A stretch of 20,994 nt of DNA from Pseudomonadota bacterium (GCA_023404705.1 JAEYAU010000301.1:1-20994); one strand, 5' to 3'; numbered from the stretch's first letter, positions 1-7,665 are shown. The notes: a model not told the origin generated them from the letters alone. Program-made: numbers and translations.

Positions 1-4
1 GAGC

Positions 5-24
5 GCTCGCACCTCAGGATGACG
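5..24. repeat. Edge of a putative intergenic palindromic repeat
   Basis: The stretch GCTCGCACCTCAGGATGACG lies just upstream of puuD. Its reverse complement has the CATCCTGAGG-type core that I recall as a common scattered intergenic element in Bradyrhizobium and relatives. The other arm would lie beyond the left edge, so this is only a fragment. A related CAGG(A)TGACG string occurs in the hairpin near 12867. Family assignment is from memory and unverified. Confidence 0.35.
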
Positions 25-58
25 GATGCGGCGCTGAGACGCTGTTGGCCGAGATAAT

Positions 59-1237
59 ATGGACGTCTTCCTCTCCGACTGGCTCAATCTGCTGATCCGC
101 TGGGCGCATCTGATCGTCGGCATCGGCTGGATCGGCACGTCGTTCTACTTCATGGCGCTCGACTATTCGCTCAATCAGGCGGAGCGAAAGTCGCCCGGCG
201 TGTTCGGCACCGCGTGGCAGGTCCACGGCGGCGGCTTCTATCACGTCGAGAAGTTCACGGTAGCGCCGCCGCATCTTCCGCCGCATCTGCACTGGTTCAA
301 GTGGGAGGCCTATCTCACCTGGGCGACCGGCCTCGCGCTCCTTGTCGTGCAATACTATCTGCACGCGCGTGCTTATCTGATCGATGCTTCGGTTCTCGAT
401 ATCACCCCGTGGCAGGCGGTCGCGATCTCGCTCGTCTCGCTCGCGGCCGGCTGGGCGATCTATGACGGCATCTGCCGCTCACGGCTCGGCGAGAACACAG
501 TGGTTCTCGGCATCCTGGTCTTCGCCCTGATCCTCATCGCGTCCGCCTTCTACACGCGCGTGTTCTCGGGGCGCGGGGCCTTCATTCACGTCGGCGCGCT
601 GGTCGGCTCGATCATGGCCGCCAATGTCTTCATGGTGATCATCCCGAACCAGAAGAAGATGGTCGCGCAGCTCCTCGCCGGCGAGGCGCCCGATCCGAAA
701 TACGGCAAGATCGGCAAGCAGCGCTCGGTGCATAACAACTACCTGACGCTGCCCGTGCTCGTGATGATGGTCTCGGGCCACTATCCGTTCCTCTATGGTC
801 ATCCGCATTCCTGGCTCGTCGTCGCGCTGATCCTGATCGCGGGCGCGCTGATCCGCCACTATCTCAACCGTGTCGATGCGGGCGACGACTGGGACAAGTT
901 CGGCTGGGCCGCGCCGGTCGCGGTCTTCGCGCTGATGTGCGCGATCTACGTCACGGCGCCGCGCACAGCCACGGGCGCGGTCGGCGCGGTCTCCGATGCC
1001 GAGGTGATGGGCCTGGTGCAAAAGCACTGCATCACGTGTCACGCCAAGGCGCCGACCCACGAGAGCTTCAAGGAGCCGCCGAAGAACGTGACGCTCGAGT
1101 CGGTCGCGGAGCTGCGCAAGTTCTCGCAGCTCGTGCTCACCCAGACGGTGCATAACAAGGCGATGCCGCTGGGCAACCAGACCGGCATGACCGAGCAGGA
1201 ACGCGCGAAGGTCGGCCAATGGATCCAGGCGCAATGA
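59..1237 (+). CDS. puuD: Urate oxidase PuuD-type membrane protein with C-terminal cytochrome c domain
   Basis: A 392-residue integral membrane protein of the PuuD family (urate hydroxylase; Urate_ox_N domain), which oxidises urate to 5-hydroxyisourate at the inner membrane. The N-terminal part (residues about 8-300) has a series of hydrophobic segments (about 8-32, 88-105, 117-135, 145-165, 175-195, 228-240, 252-268, 284-300). The histidine-rich loop around 56-80 is typical of the family. A short C-terminal cytochrome c domain carries the haem motif CITCH (324-328); Met369 in KAMPLGN is a possible axial ligand. Length fits the family (about 400). The start ATG at 59 has GAGA (51-54) upstream. 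The stop overlaps the start of the next gene as ATGA, so the two are probably one transcript. Electrons likely pass through the haem to the respiratory chain (family knowledge). Confidence 0.93.
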   Translation: MDVFLSDWLNLLIRWAHLIVGIGWIGTSFYFMALDYSLNQAERKSPGVFGTAWQVHGGGFYHVEKFTVAPPHLPPHLHWFKWEAYLTWATGLALLVVQYYLHARAYLIDASVLDITPWQAVAISLVSLAAGWAIYDGICRSRLGENTVVLGILVFALILIASAFYTRVFSGRGAFIHVGALVGSIMAANVFMVIIPNQKKMVAQLLAGEAPDPKYGKIGKQRSVHNNYLTLPVLVMMVSGHYPFLYGHPHSWLVVALILIAGALIRHYLNRVDAGDDWDKFGWAAPVAVFALMCAIYVTAPRTATGAVGAVSDAEVMGLVQKHCITCHAKAPTHESFKEPPKNVTLESVAELRKFSQLVLTQTVHNKAMPLGNQTGMTEQERAKVGQWIQAQ

Positions 1238-2478
1238 CACGCGCCGACCCGGCAGCGCTCGGCGCCCGCGCCGCCGCCATGATCGAGGAGCTCGGCGCGA
1301 TCTCGGCCGAACCCGGCCGCCTCGTGCGCCTGTTCCTGACCCCTGAGCACCGCAGGGCCGCCGATCTGGTGGCGCGCTGGATGCGCGAGGCGGGTCTCGC
1401 GGTTTCCGAGGATGTGCTCGGGACGGTGCGCGGGAGGTGGGGTGAGGGGAAACGCCTGCTCATCGGCTCGCACATCGACACCGTGATTGACGCCGGCAGG
1501 TATGACGGCCCGCTCGGCGTGATCGCCGGCATTCTCACGGCCGAGCACCTGGTGCGCAGCGGCAAGCGCCTCGGCTTCGGGCTCGACGTGCTCGCCTTCG
1601 GCGACGAGGAGGGCTCGCGCTTCCCGAGCACGCTCTCGTCCTCGGCCGCCTGCGCCGGCGCCTTCGATCCCGCGATGCTGGCGCTGACGGACCGCGGCGG
1701 CGTGAGCTACGCGGACGCGCTCAAGGCCTATGGCAAGTCGCCCGCCGAGATCCCGCAGGCCGCCTACCAGCGCGGTGAGGCCGCGGCCTATGTGGAAGTG
1801 CACATCGAGCAGGGCCCGGTGCTCGAAGCCGAAAACCAGCCCCTCGGCATCGTCACCGGCATCGTCGGCGCCAACCGGCTGCGCGTCACCGTGACGGGCG
1901 AGGCCGGCCATGCCGGCACCGTGCCCATGGGCCTGCGCCACGACGCGCTCGCGGGCGCGGCCGAGCTCGTGCTCGCGGTCGAGCGCATCGCGCTCGCGCA
2001 CCGGGACGACCGCATGGTCGGCACGGTCGGCCGCATCGAGGCCGCGCCGGGCGCGACCAATGTGATTCCGGGCCGCGTCGTCTTCACGGTCGACCTGCGT
2101 TCCATGACCGACGCGACCCGCCGCGCCGCCATCACCGACATCCGCGCCGAGACCTTCCGCCTCGTCGAGGCGCGCGGCCTCGAGATCGAGCTCCAGCCGC
2201 TCTACGAGACCACGACGACGCCCTGCGCGCCTGCACTGCAGGCGCTGTTCGCAGACTCCATCACGGCGCTCGGCCACAAGCCGCTGCATCTGCCGTCCGG
2301 GGCCGGCCACGATGCCATGATGATGGCGAAGCTCTGCCCCTCGGCCATGCTGTTCGTCCGCTGCCGCCGCGGCATCAGCCACAACCCGGCCGAATATGCC
2401 AGCCCCGCCGACATGGGCGCCGCCGTGGCGGCGCTCATCGGGTTCATCGAGCGGTTCGATCCGAACGCGGCGAGCTGA
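1234..2478 (+). CDS. M20-family Zn amidohydrolase, probable allantoate amidohydrolase
   Basis: A 414-residue cytoplasmic metallo-amidohydrolase of the M20 family (allantoate amidohydrolase / N-carbamoyl-L-amino-acid hydrolase / ureidoglycolate hydrolase group). Di-zinc ligand motifs are visible: GSHIDTV (78-84; His80, Asp82), YDGPLG (90-95; Asp91), DEEGSRF (124-130), VEVHIEQGP (187-195; His190) and, near the C terminus, GAGHDAM. The dimerisation domain lies between these. I place the start at ATG 1234, which overlaps the puuD TGA as ATGA; an in-frame ATG at 1219 would add five residues. Coupling to puuD argues for allantoate as substrate, releasing ammonia and CO2 in ureide breakdown. The close N-carbamoyl amino acid hydrolases cannot be excluded from sequence alone, so no gene symbol is given. 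Confidence 0.9.
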   Translation: MTRADPAALGARAAAMIEELGAISAEPGRLVRLFLTPEHRRAADLVARWMREAGLAVSEDVLGTVRGRWGEGKRLLIGSHIDTVIDAGRYDGPLGVIAGILTAEHLVRSGKRLGFGLDVLAFGDEEGSRFPSTLSSSAACAGAFDPAMLALTDRGGVSYADALKAYGKSPAEIPQAAYQRGEAAAYVEVHIEQGPVLEAENQPLGIVTGIVGANRLRVTVTGEAGHAGTVPMGLRHDALAGAAELVLAVERIALAHRDDRMVGTVGRIEAAPGATNVIPGRVVFTVDLRSMTDATRRAAITDIRAETFRLVEARGLEIELQPLYETTTTPCAPALQALFADSITALGHKPLHLPSGAGHDAMMMAKLCPSAMLFVRCRRGISHNPAEYASPADMGAAVAALIGFIERFDPNAAS

Positions 2479-2489
2479 GTGCCTCAGCT
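2473..2489. terminator. Hairpin spanning two convergent stop codons
   Basis: A perfect 7-base inverted repeat, AGCTGAG-TGC-CTCAGCT, contains the TGA of the M20 hydrolase (2476-2478) and the TGA of the opposing membrane protein (2484-2486 on the plus strand). No U-tract follows on either strand, so this is at most a weak bidirectional terminator or a 3'-end stabiliser. Confidence 0.4.
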
Positions 2490-3545
2490 GCCGTAGGCCA
2501 GGTAGTGGAAGCCGTAATAAGCGAGGAACACCAGGACGAAGGCCAGGATGTAGAGCCCGGTCATGAAGTAGGCCTCGGTCCAGAGCGACTTGGTGTCGAG
2601 CACGAGGAAGTCGCGCCCCTTGGTTGGCCCGCGCACGATCAGAACGAACAGGATCGCGATGATGAGGGAATGCCCGACCGCGTCGATCATTCCGAACTTG
2701 GCGATCGCCAACACGAAGATCGAGACCAGACCGAGTGTCACGGCGCGCGAGAGCAGCGAGGCGCTGCTCAGCACCATGAACGTGAGGTTGAACTCGACGA
2801 AGCCGGCGAGCAGCATGTAGGTGCGCGCATCGAAGCCCATCAGCAGCTCGGGCTCGCGCTCGAGCAGCGGAAAGGTCCAGACCGGATAGCCCCACTTCTC
2901 GATCGACGCCCACAGCAGCGTCAGCCCGGTCGCGGCATAGAGCACGAGATAGCGCGACATCAGCCAGCCCGGGGCCGTCATCGGCACGGCGAGGAAATAG
3001 TAGGCCGCGCCGATCACGATCAGATAATCCAGCAGGTGGAAGAGACCGAACTGCGCGATCGCTACGCCATAGAGGCTCAGTATGCCGACGCCGATCAGCG
3101 GCACGGTCCGGCGGTCGAGCGCGCAGAGCGCCATGCCGACCTGAAGCCAAGGCACCCAGCGGGAGTGCGTGGTCAGTTCGGGCGTGAGCAGGAAGCCGTG
3201 CCCGGTGAAGCCATAGATGCCGGCCGCGCCGAAGAACAGGAACGCGGCAACCCGCATCACCGTGAATGCTGTCGGCTCGCTGACGGTGTAACGGCGCAGC
3301 GCGTCTTCCAAGATGCGCTGGCGCATTGCGTAACGGTCGAGCCAGAAGAAGACGTACATCATCAGCACAGATGCAAGAAAGAAAGCGGCGAACTGTCCGG
3401 TCAGCACGTCGCCGATCGGGAGCGGCGACTTCTCCATGTCATAGGGCGCGAACCATTTGACGTGGGCATGCGCGGGGCCGGTCAGGATGGCCGGGCTGAT
3501 GAGGACGAGGCTCAGGGAGCCCAGGCGAGAGAGGGCGCGTGGCAT
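2484..3545 (-). CDS. DoxX-like polytopic membrane protein with signal peptide
   Basis: A 353-residue membrane protein of uncertain function. The chosen ATG (3543-3545) has GGAG (3552-3555) six bases upstream and is followed by a clean signal peptide (residues 1-27, ending GPAHA). An upstream ORF extension of 25 residues looks non-coding. The predicted mature protein begins HVKWFAPYD. About eight hydrophobic segments follow. The second half (TGLTLLWASIEKWGYP, then AGFVEFNLTF, then DAVGHSLIIAIL) has the R/G-K, E and D-GH layout of DoxX-like proteins. DoxX relatives have been linked to quinone-dependent oxidation and redox stress, but no substrate can be assigned. Its stop lies five bases from that of the purine gene, in convergent orientation, so it is a separate transcription unit. 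Confidence 0.82.
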   Translation of the reverse strand: MPRALSRLGSLSLVLISPAILTGPAHAHVKWFAPYDMEKSPLPIGDVLTGQFAAFFLASVLMMYVFFWLDRYAMRQRILEDALRRYTVSEPTAFTVMRVAAFLFFGAAGIYGFTGHGFLLTPELTTHSRWVPWLQVGMALCALDRRTVPLIGVGILSLYGVAIAQFGLFHLLDYLIVIGAAYYFLAVPMTAPGWLMSRYLVLYAATGLTLLWASIEKWGYPVWTFPLLEREPELLMGFDARTYMLLAGFVEFNLTFMVLSSASLLSRAVTLGLVSIFVLAIAKFGMIDAVGHSLIIAILFVLIVRGPTKGRDFLVLDTKSLWTEAYFMTGLYILAFVLVFLAYYGFHYLAYGS

Positions 3546-3551
3546 TGTGGT

Positions 3552-3555
3552 CTCC
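3552..3555 (-). promoter_or_regulatory. Ribosome binding site deciding the DoxX-like start
   Basis: On the minus strand TTTTGGAG lies six bases before the ATG at 3545. This supports that start over the longer open frame beginning at 3620. Confidence 0.65.
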
Positions 3556-3734
3556 AAAAGGCCAAGCGTCAGTCTCGGCCGGACGGGTGAGCACCTCCGA
3601 TCGGCAGGTCGATCTGCCATGCGAGGCGGCGGCCAGGAGCGGCCGTCACCGGGTTGGTCGCGGCGAGGGGTGGGAGCCGGCGTGAGAGCCAGCGTTGGAA
3701 TAAGCGTGGTATGGAGGTGCCGGGGGGCTTGCCC

Positions 3735-5630
3735 TCACACGAAGAGGTAGTCGCTCCCGTGGATGGCGACGCCGCTCGCCACCGTGAAGATGTCGCTGAC
3801 CGTGCCGTCGGCGAGCCGCACCGTGTAATGGGCGCCGTCCGAGGTCGTGAGGAACGCGCCCGGCCCGTAGCCGATGAACTGGATCGTGTCACCCGCGAGC
3901 GCGCCGCGGCCGTCGAAATCCATCAGCACGTCGCCCATGAGGTCGCCGCGCTTGAACACGAAGGTGTCGTTGTCGGCGCCGCCATAGAGCGTGTCGGCGC
4001 CGGCTTCGCCATAGAGCGTGTCGTTGCCCTCGTAGCCGTAGAGCGTGTCGGACGCAGCGCCGCCGAACAGCCGGTCGTTTCCGCCCATGCCGTAGAGACG
4101 ATCAATTCCGTCCAGGCCGTAAAGCGTGTCGTTGTCCACATTGCCGGCCAGCGAGTTGTCGAGACCGTTGCCGTAGACCCAGGTCTCGCCGCTGACGTTG
4201 ACGAAGACGTTCTCCAGGTTGGCGCCGAGCGTGTAGCTGATCGTGGAGCCGACATAGTAGTGCGGGATGCTGAGATAGATGGTGTCGCTGCCTTCGTCGG
4301 CGCGCTCGACCACCACGTCGTCGAAGCTGTTGACCACATAGGTGTCGTTGTGGCGTCCGCCGTACATCCGGTCGGCACCCGCTCCACCATCGAGCCAATC
4401 GTGGCCGTCATAGCCGTAAAGGGTATCGCTATCGCCGCCACCCAGCAGGCGATTGCTGGCGCTATTGCCGAAGATCATGTCGGCACCACTGCCACCGACC
4501 GCGTTCTCGATGACACAGTTGTAGGCAATGCCGACATTGCCGCGCAGCGCGCCGATGGAGGAGTAGGAGCCGGCCGCGAGGCTGATCACCTGGCTCTGCG
4601 AGAAGCCGGAGGCGTCGAGCGTGTCGATACCGCCGCCGTCCCAGATCGTGAAGATCGGCATGGTATTGACGCGGAAATCGTAGACCGCGCGGTCGGCCGT
4701 GCAGTTGAAGCCATAGGTGGTCGCGCCCGCGCGCGTCATCATGTCGGCGCCGTAGATCGACTGGATCACGCGGATGTCGTCCACCATCGGCGTCGCGGAG
4801 TAGCGGTCGAGCGGATTGCCGAGGGCGCGGTCCACCGCCGCGTCGTAGTCGTTGATGAAGGTCCAGACACCATCGCCGCCGACATCGCCGCCGCGGCCGC
4901 CATCGGTCCAGCCGCCGAAATAGGACATCACCGTGTTCTGCCGGGTGTCCTGCGCGTAGTCGGCATCGGTGTCGTAGCGCACCGTGCGCCCGCCGGCCGA
5001 GTCGTAATCGCCCGGATGGGTGAGCCCGAGCGAATGGCCGATCTCGTGCAGGTAGACGTTGAAGCCATAGGCGCCGAAGGCGACGTCGTTGTCGCGATCG
5101 GCTTCCGGCGCGGTGCTGGTCAGCCAGATGCGCGAATTGGCGATGTCGTAGTCCGGGCCGGTCTCGGTGAAGATGCGGGTCGAGGTGTAGATGCCGCTGC
5201 GCGACGGCGTGTCCGTATAGGCCATCGTGATGATGTTGCCGGTGGTCGCGGTGGTCTCCGTCATGTTGACCGCCACCAGATCGTCCCACAGCTCGAAGGC
5301 CAGCACCGCCTTGGCGTATTTCTCGGGCGTCATCAGGTCGCCGCGGAATCCCGCCGTCTCGCCGCGGTCGAAATCATTCGGCGAGGTCGCCCCGGGGCCG
5401 TTCGGAATGGAGTAGCGGATGGTCGTGCCAGCCCAGCTGCGGGTGGCGCCCGGGACGTCGCTGTCCCAGTTGGTCGTGAGCGCCGTGACGATCCGATCGA
5501 AAGAGTAGTAGGGCTTGCCCCCCAGGGGCGGCAGCGGGACCGGGTCGAGCGGAATGTCGAAATCGAAATCGCCGCTATCGGTGTCGAAGCCGTCGTCGAA
5601 CCCCGGATGCTTCTTCCACTTGCGAGCCAT
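3735..5630 (-). CDS. Serralysin-type RTX metalloprotease (peptidase M10B)
   Basis: A 631-residue secreted zinc endopeptidase. The catalytic domain (about 40-300) carries the metzincin motif HEIGHSLGLTHP (195-206) with the following Asp (GDYD) and a Met-turn MSYF (235-238). The rest is a serralysin C-terminal domain with two blocks of glycine/aspartate nonapeptide repeats that bind calcium (about 379-432 and 486-559). They are separated by a beta-rich spacer (433-485, SYTLGANLENV type). There is no N-terminal signal peptide. The C terminus ends SDYLFV, an Asp plus hydrophobic tail as in type I secretion substrates, so export by an ABC/MFP/TolC machine is expected. None of those genes, and no inhibitor gene, is adjacent. 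Start ATG at 5630 has GGAGGAAA five bases upstream. Two cysteines (310, 372) are unusual for an RTX protein. Confidence 0.92.
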   Translation of the reverse strand: MARKWKKHPGFDDGFDTDSGDFDFDIPLDPVPLPPLGGKPYYSFDRIVTALTTNWDSDVPGATRSWAGTTIRYSIPNGPGATSPNDFDRGETAGFRGDLMTPEKYAKAVLAFELWDDLVAVNMTETTATTGNIITMAYTDTPSRSGIYTSTRIFTETGPDYDIANSRIWLTSTAPEADRDNDVAFGAYGFNVYLHEIGHSLGLTHPGDYDSAGGRTVRYDTDADYAQDTRQNTVMSYFGGWTDGGRGGDVGGDGVWTFINDYDAAVDRALGNPLDRYSATPMVDDIRVIQSIYGADMMTRAGATTYGFNCTADRAVYDFRVNTMPIFTIWDGGGIDTLDASGFSQSQVISLAAGSYSSIGALRGNVGIAYNCVIENAVGGSGADMIFGNSASNRLLGGGDSDTLYGYDGHDWLDGGAGADRMYGGRHNDTYVVNSFDDVVVERADEGSDTIYLSIPHYYVGSTISYTLGANLENVFVNVSGETWVYGNGLDNSLAGNVDNDTLYGLDGIDRLYGMGGNDRLFGGAASDTLYGYEGNDTLYGEAGADTLYGGADNDTFVFKRGDLMGDVLMDFDGRGALAGDTIQFIGYGPGAFLTTSDGAHYTVRLADGTVSDIFTVASGVAIHGSDYLFV

Positions 5631-5635
5631 GGCCG

Positions 5636-5643
5636 TTTCCTCC
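5636..5643 (-). promoter_or_regulatory. Strong ribosome binding site of the RTX protease
   Basis: GGAGGAAA on the minus strand, five bases before the ATG at 5630. It fixes the start of the protease. Confidence 0.75.
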
Positions 5644-5759
5644 GGCCGGGTGGTTGGGCGCGAGCGAGATCACGCGCGCTCCCTGCGGAGCGTGCCGTCG
5701 GGCTTCTTCTTTCCCGGCTGTCACTGATTTGGTGTGGCGGTTCGCAAATCCGGTTCACG

Positions 5760-5779
5760 GCGCACCCCTGCGGGTGCGC
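5760..5779. repeat. Perfect hairpin downstream of rimO (terminator or REP-like element)
   Basis: GCGCACCC-CTGC-GGGTGCGC is a perfect 8-base stem with a four-base loop, 33 bases past the rimO stop. No U-tract follows on the minus strand, so it is not a classical intrinsic terminator. It may protect the rimO 3' end or be a copy of a scattered palindromic repeat. The rest of 5631-5812 holds only the protease ribosome binding site and nothing else recognisable. Confidence 0.5.
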
Positions 5780-5812
5780 ATCGCTCCGCTCGCCGGTAGG
5801 GGAGTGCCTTGG

Positions 5813-7138
5813 TCAGAAGCCGACGACGGTGCCGTGCAGATCGTAGGCGTCGGCGCGCTCGATCTTCACGGTGGTGATCTCGCCGACCTTGATCGGGCGG
5901 CGGCTCGAGAGGTAGACGGCGCCATCGATCTCGGGCGCATCGCCCTTGGTGCGGCCCTTCGCGACGGTCGGGCCGACCTCGTCGATGATCACTTGCTCGC
6001 GCGTGCCGACTTTGGCCTTCAGGCGCTTCGCCGAGATCGCCTGCTGGCGCTGCATGAAGCGGTGCCAACGGCTTTCCTTCACCTCGTCCGGCACGAGCTC
6101 CGCGAGTTCGTTCGCGGTCGCGCCCCGCACGGGCTCGTAGCGGAAGCAGCCGACCCGATCGAGCTTGGCGGCATCGAGCCAGTCGAGCAGCAGGTCGAAG
6201 TCAGCATCGGTCTCGCCCGGGAAGCCGACGATGAAGGTCGAGCGGATCGTCAGATCGGGAGAGATCTCGCGCCAGCGGGCGATGCGCTCCAGCGTCTTCT
6301 CCTGCGCGGCCGGCCGGCGCATGCGCTTGAGCACGTCAGGCGCGGCATGCTGGAACGGGATGTCGAGGTAGGGCAGCACCTTGCCCTCGGCCATCAGCGG
6401 GATCACCTCGTCCACGTGCGGGTAGGGGTAGACGTAGTGCAGCCGCACCCAGATCCCGAGCTCGCCCAGCTCGCGCGCGAGGTCGAGGAACTTGGCGCGC
6501 ACCTCGCGGTCCTTCCAGACGCTGGTCGCGTATTTGATGTCGACGCCGTAGGCGGAAGTGTCCTGGGAAATGACCAGGAGCTCCTTCACGCCGGCCTTGG
6601 CGAGCCGCTCGGCCTCGCGCAGCACGTCGGCGGCGGGCCGGGATACCAGATCGCCGCGCAGCTTCGGGATGATGCAGAAGGTGCAGCGATTGCTGCAACC
6701 CTCTGAAATCTTGAGATAAGCATAGTGGCGCGGCGTCAGCTTCACGCCCTGCTCGGGCACCAGATCGAGGAACGGATCGTGGCGCGGCGGCGCCGCGCGG
6801 TGCACGGCTTCCAGCACGCTCTCGTATTGGGCCGGCCCGGTCACCGCCAGCACGTTGGGGTGCGCGGCGAGGATCTTCTCGGGCTCGCCGCCCATGCAAC
6901 CCGTCACCACCACCTTGCCGTTCTCGGTGAGCGCCTTGCCGATCGCATCCAGCGACTCGGCCTGCGCGCTGTCGAGGAACCCGCAGGTGTTGACGATGAC
7001 CAGGTCCGCGCCCGCATGCTCGCGCGCGAGCTCGTAGCCCTCGGCGCGCAGCCGCGTGATGATGCGCTCGGAATCGACCAGCGCCTTGGGGCAGCCCAGT
7101 GAGACGAAGCTCACCTTGGGGGTACGGACGTCGTCCAT
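5813..7138 (-). CDS. rimO: Ribosomal protein uS12 methylthiotransferase RimO
   Basis: A 441-residue radical-SAM enzyme that adds a methylthio group to the conserved Asp of ribosomal protein S12. The N-terminal methylthiotransferase domain holds three cysteines for one Fe-S cluster: Cys16 (SLGCPKALVDSE), Cys52 (NTCGF) and Cys81 (TGCMGG). The radical-SAM motif is CSNRCTFC (Cys148, 152, 155) inside KISEGCSNRCTFCIIP. A TRAM domain lies at the C terminus (about 375-441). SLGCPKALVDSE and the IIPKLRG segment favour RimO over MiaB. I start at the ATG at 7138. The open frame continues 51 codons upstream but that stretch looks non-coding, and the family begins with the VSFVSLGCPK strand. It stands alone among minus-strand genes and is probably housekeeping. 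Confidence 0.95.
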   Translation of the reverse strand: MDDVRTPKVSFVSLGCPKALVDSERIITRLRAEGYELAREHAGADLVIVNTCGFLDSAQAESLDAIGKALTENGKVVVTGCMGGEPEKILAAHPNVLAVTGPAQYESVLEAVHRAAPPRHDPFLDLVPEQGVKLTPRHYAYLKISEGCSNRCTFCIIPKLRGDLVSRPAADVLREAERLAKAGVKELLVISQDTSAYGVDIKYATSVWKDREVRAKFLDLARELGELGIWVRLHYVYPYPHVDEVIPLMAEGKVLPYLDIPFQHAAPDVLKRMRRPAAQEKTLERIARWREISPDLTIRSTFIVGFPGETDADFDLLLDWLDAAKLDRVGCFRYEPVRGATANELAELVPDEVKESRWHRFMQRQQAISAKRLKAKVGTREQVIIDEVGPTVAKGRTKGDAPEIDGAVYLSSRRPIKVGEITTVKIERADAYDLHGTVVGF

Positions 7139-7260
7139 TCGGATCTCGGAACCGGTGTGAAGCCGCTGACATAGCGCGGAATCACGGAAGTGCAACCGTG
7201 GTCGTGATCCGGTCCGTAGAAGCACGCGCGCCGCGTGCAGCCGCAGGGCACGCAGAAAAG

Positions 7261-7289
7261 GCGCCGTGAGCCTGTGTGGCCCACGGCGC
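7261..7289 (-). terminator. Rho-independent terminator of the poly-glycine protein gene
   Basis: The arms GCGCCGTG (7261-7268) and CACGGCGC (7282-7289) are perfectly complementary, and GCC/GGC pair inside the loop. On the minus strand the stem is followed directly by CTTTTCTGC. It lies about 46 bases past the stop of the gene at 7336-7665, which fits an intrinsic terminator. The rest of 7139-7335 shows no gene. Confidence 0.75.
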
Positions 7290-7335
7290 AAGTCCTCAAG
7301 TGAATTCTCCGATGTGCATGTGACCGCAGCAACAC

Positions 7336-7665
7336 TTAGCGGTTGCCACCACCGCCACCACCGCCGCCACCGCCGCCGCCACCACCACCGCCGCCGCCTC
7401 CGCCGCCACCGCCGTCAGCACCGAAGCCGTCGTGGATGATCGGCACCGCAGAGGTCGGCGGCTGATACTTCGGCGGGGGAACCTCGATCTTCATGGGCTC
7501 ATGCTGCAGCACCTTCGAATGGTACGGGCAGGAGTCCCAGTAGCCGTAGCCACGATGGTCGGTCGGCACCCAGCAGCGCTTGCCGGGGTAGCCCGGTCCG
7601 ACCACCTGGGCCATGGCGGAAGTCGATATCGCCGCGAGGACGATGGACAGAACGAACCTTCTCAT
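7336..7665 (-). CDS. Small secreted protein with a 23-residue poly-glycine tail
   Basis: A 109-residue protein I do not recognise. Residues 1-19 form a clear signal peptide (MRRFVLSIVLAAISTSAMA). The mature part (20-84) has two cysteines (31 and 46, in KRCWVPTD and WDSCPYH) that could form a disulfide in the periplasm. A proline-rich stretch follows (EVPPPKYQPP, 61-70). Residues 85-107 are all glycine, then NR and the stop. Evidence that it is a real gene: AAGGAG six bases before the ATG, a signal peptide in frame, and an intrinsic terminator beyond the stop. The glycine run is encoded by GGN triplets in a repeat prone to slippage. Function unknown; a structural or cell-envelope role is possible but unsupported. 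Confidence 0.75.
   Translation of the reverse strand: MRRFVLSIVLAAISTSAMAQVVGPGYPGKRCWVPTDHRGYGYWDSCPYHSKVLQHEPMKIEVPPPKYQPPTSAVPIIHDGFGADGGGGGGGGGGGGGGGGGGGGGGGNR
7345..7413. repeat. GGN/NCC triplet repeat encoding poly-glycine
   Basis: About 23 consecutive triplets, on the plus strand mostly CCA and CCG, encode the glycine tail on the minus strand. The codon mix (mainly GGC and GGT) shows the run is not a pure microsatellite, so length changes would be slower than in a perfect repeat. Confidence 0.85.

Noticed and set aside
1039..3150. 703-codon minus-strand open frame across puuD, the M20 gene and the DoxX-like gene
   Set aside because: It crosses three recognised genes in a different frame, is arginine/alanine-rich and has no family motif.
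2505..3590. 361-codon plus-strand open frame opposite the DoxX-like gene
   Set aside because: Full of His, Glu, Arg and Gln, typical of the reverse frame of a membrane protein gene; the minus-strand frame has a signal peptide and ribosome binding site.
3546..3734. Terminator of the RTX protease or small gene in this gap
   Set aside because: Only short GC-rich stems without a U-tract and no credible open frame were found; nothing beyond the ribosome binding site of the DoxX-like gene.
3950..4180. Repetitive DNA that could suggest a CRISPR array or satellite
   Set aside because: The periodic GC-rich units are in-frame coding of RTX calcium-binding nonapeptides; there are no regular spacers.
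3654..5846. Very long plus-strand open frame (730 codons) opposite the RTX protease
   Set aside because: It is the antisense shadow of a clear serralysin gene; its composition is valine/aspartate/arginine-rich filler without any domain, caused by high GC and the repeat structure.
7139..7291. N-terminal extension of rimO by 51 codons
   Set aside because: The extension is arginine-rich with no conservation expected, and RimO proteins start just before the VSLGCPK strand; the ATG at 7138 fits the family length.
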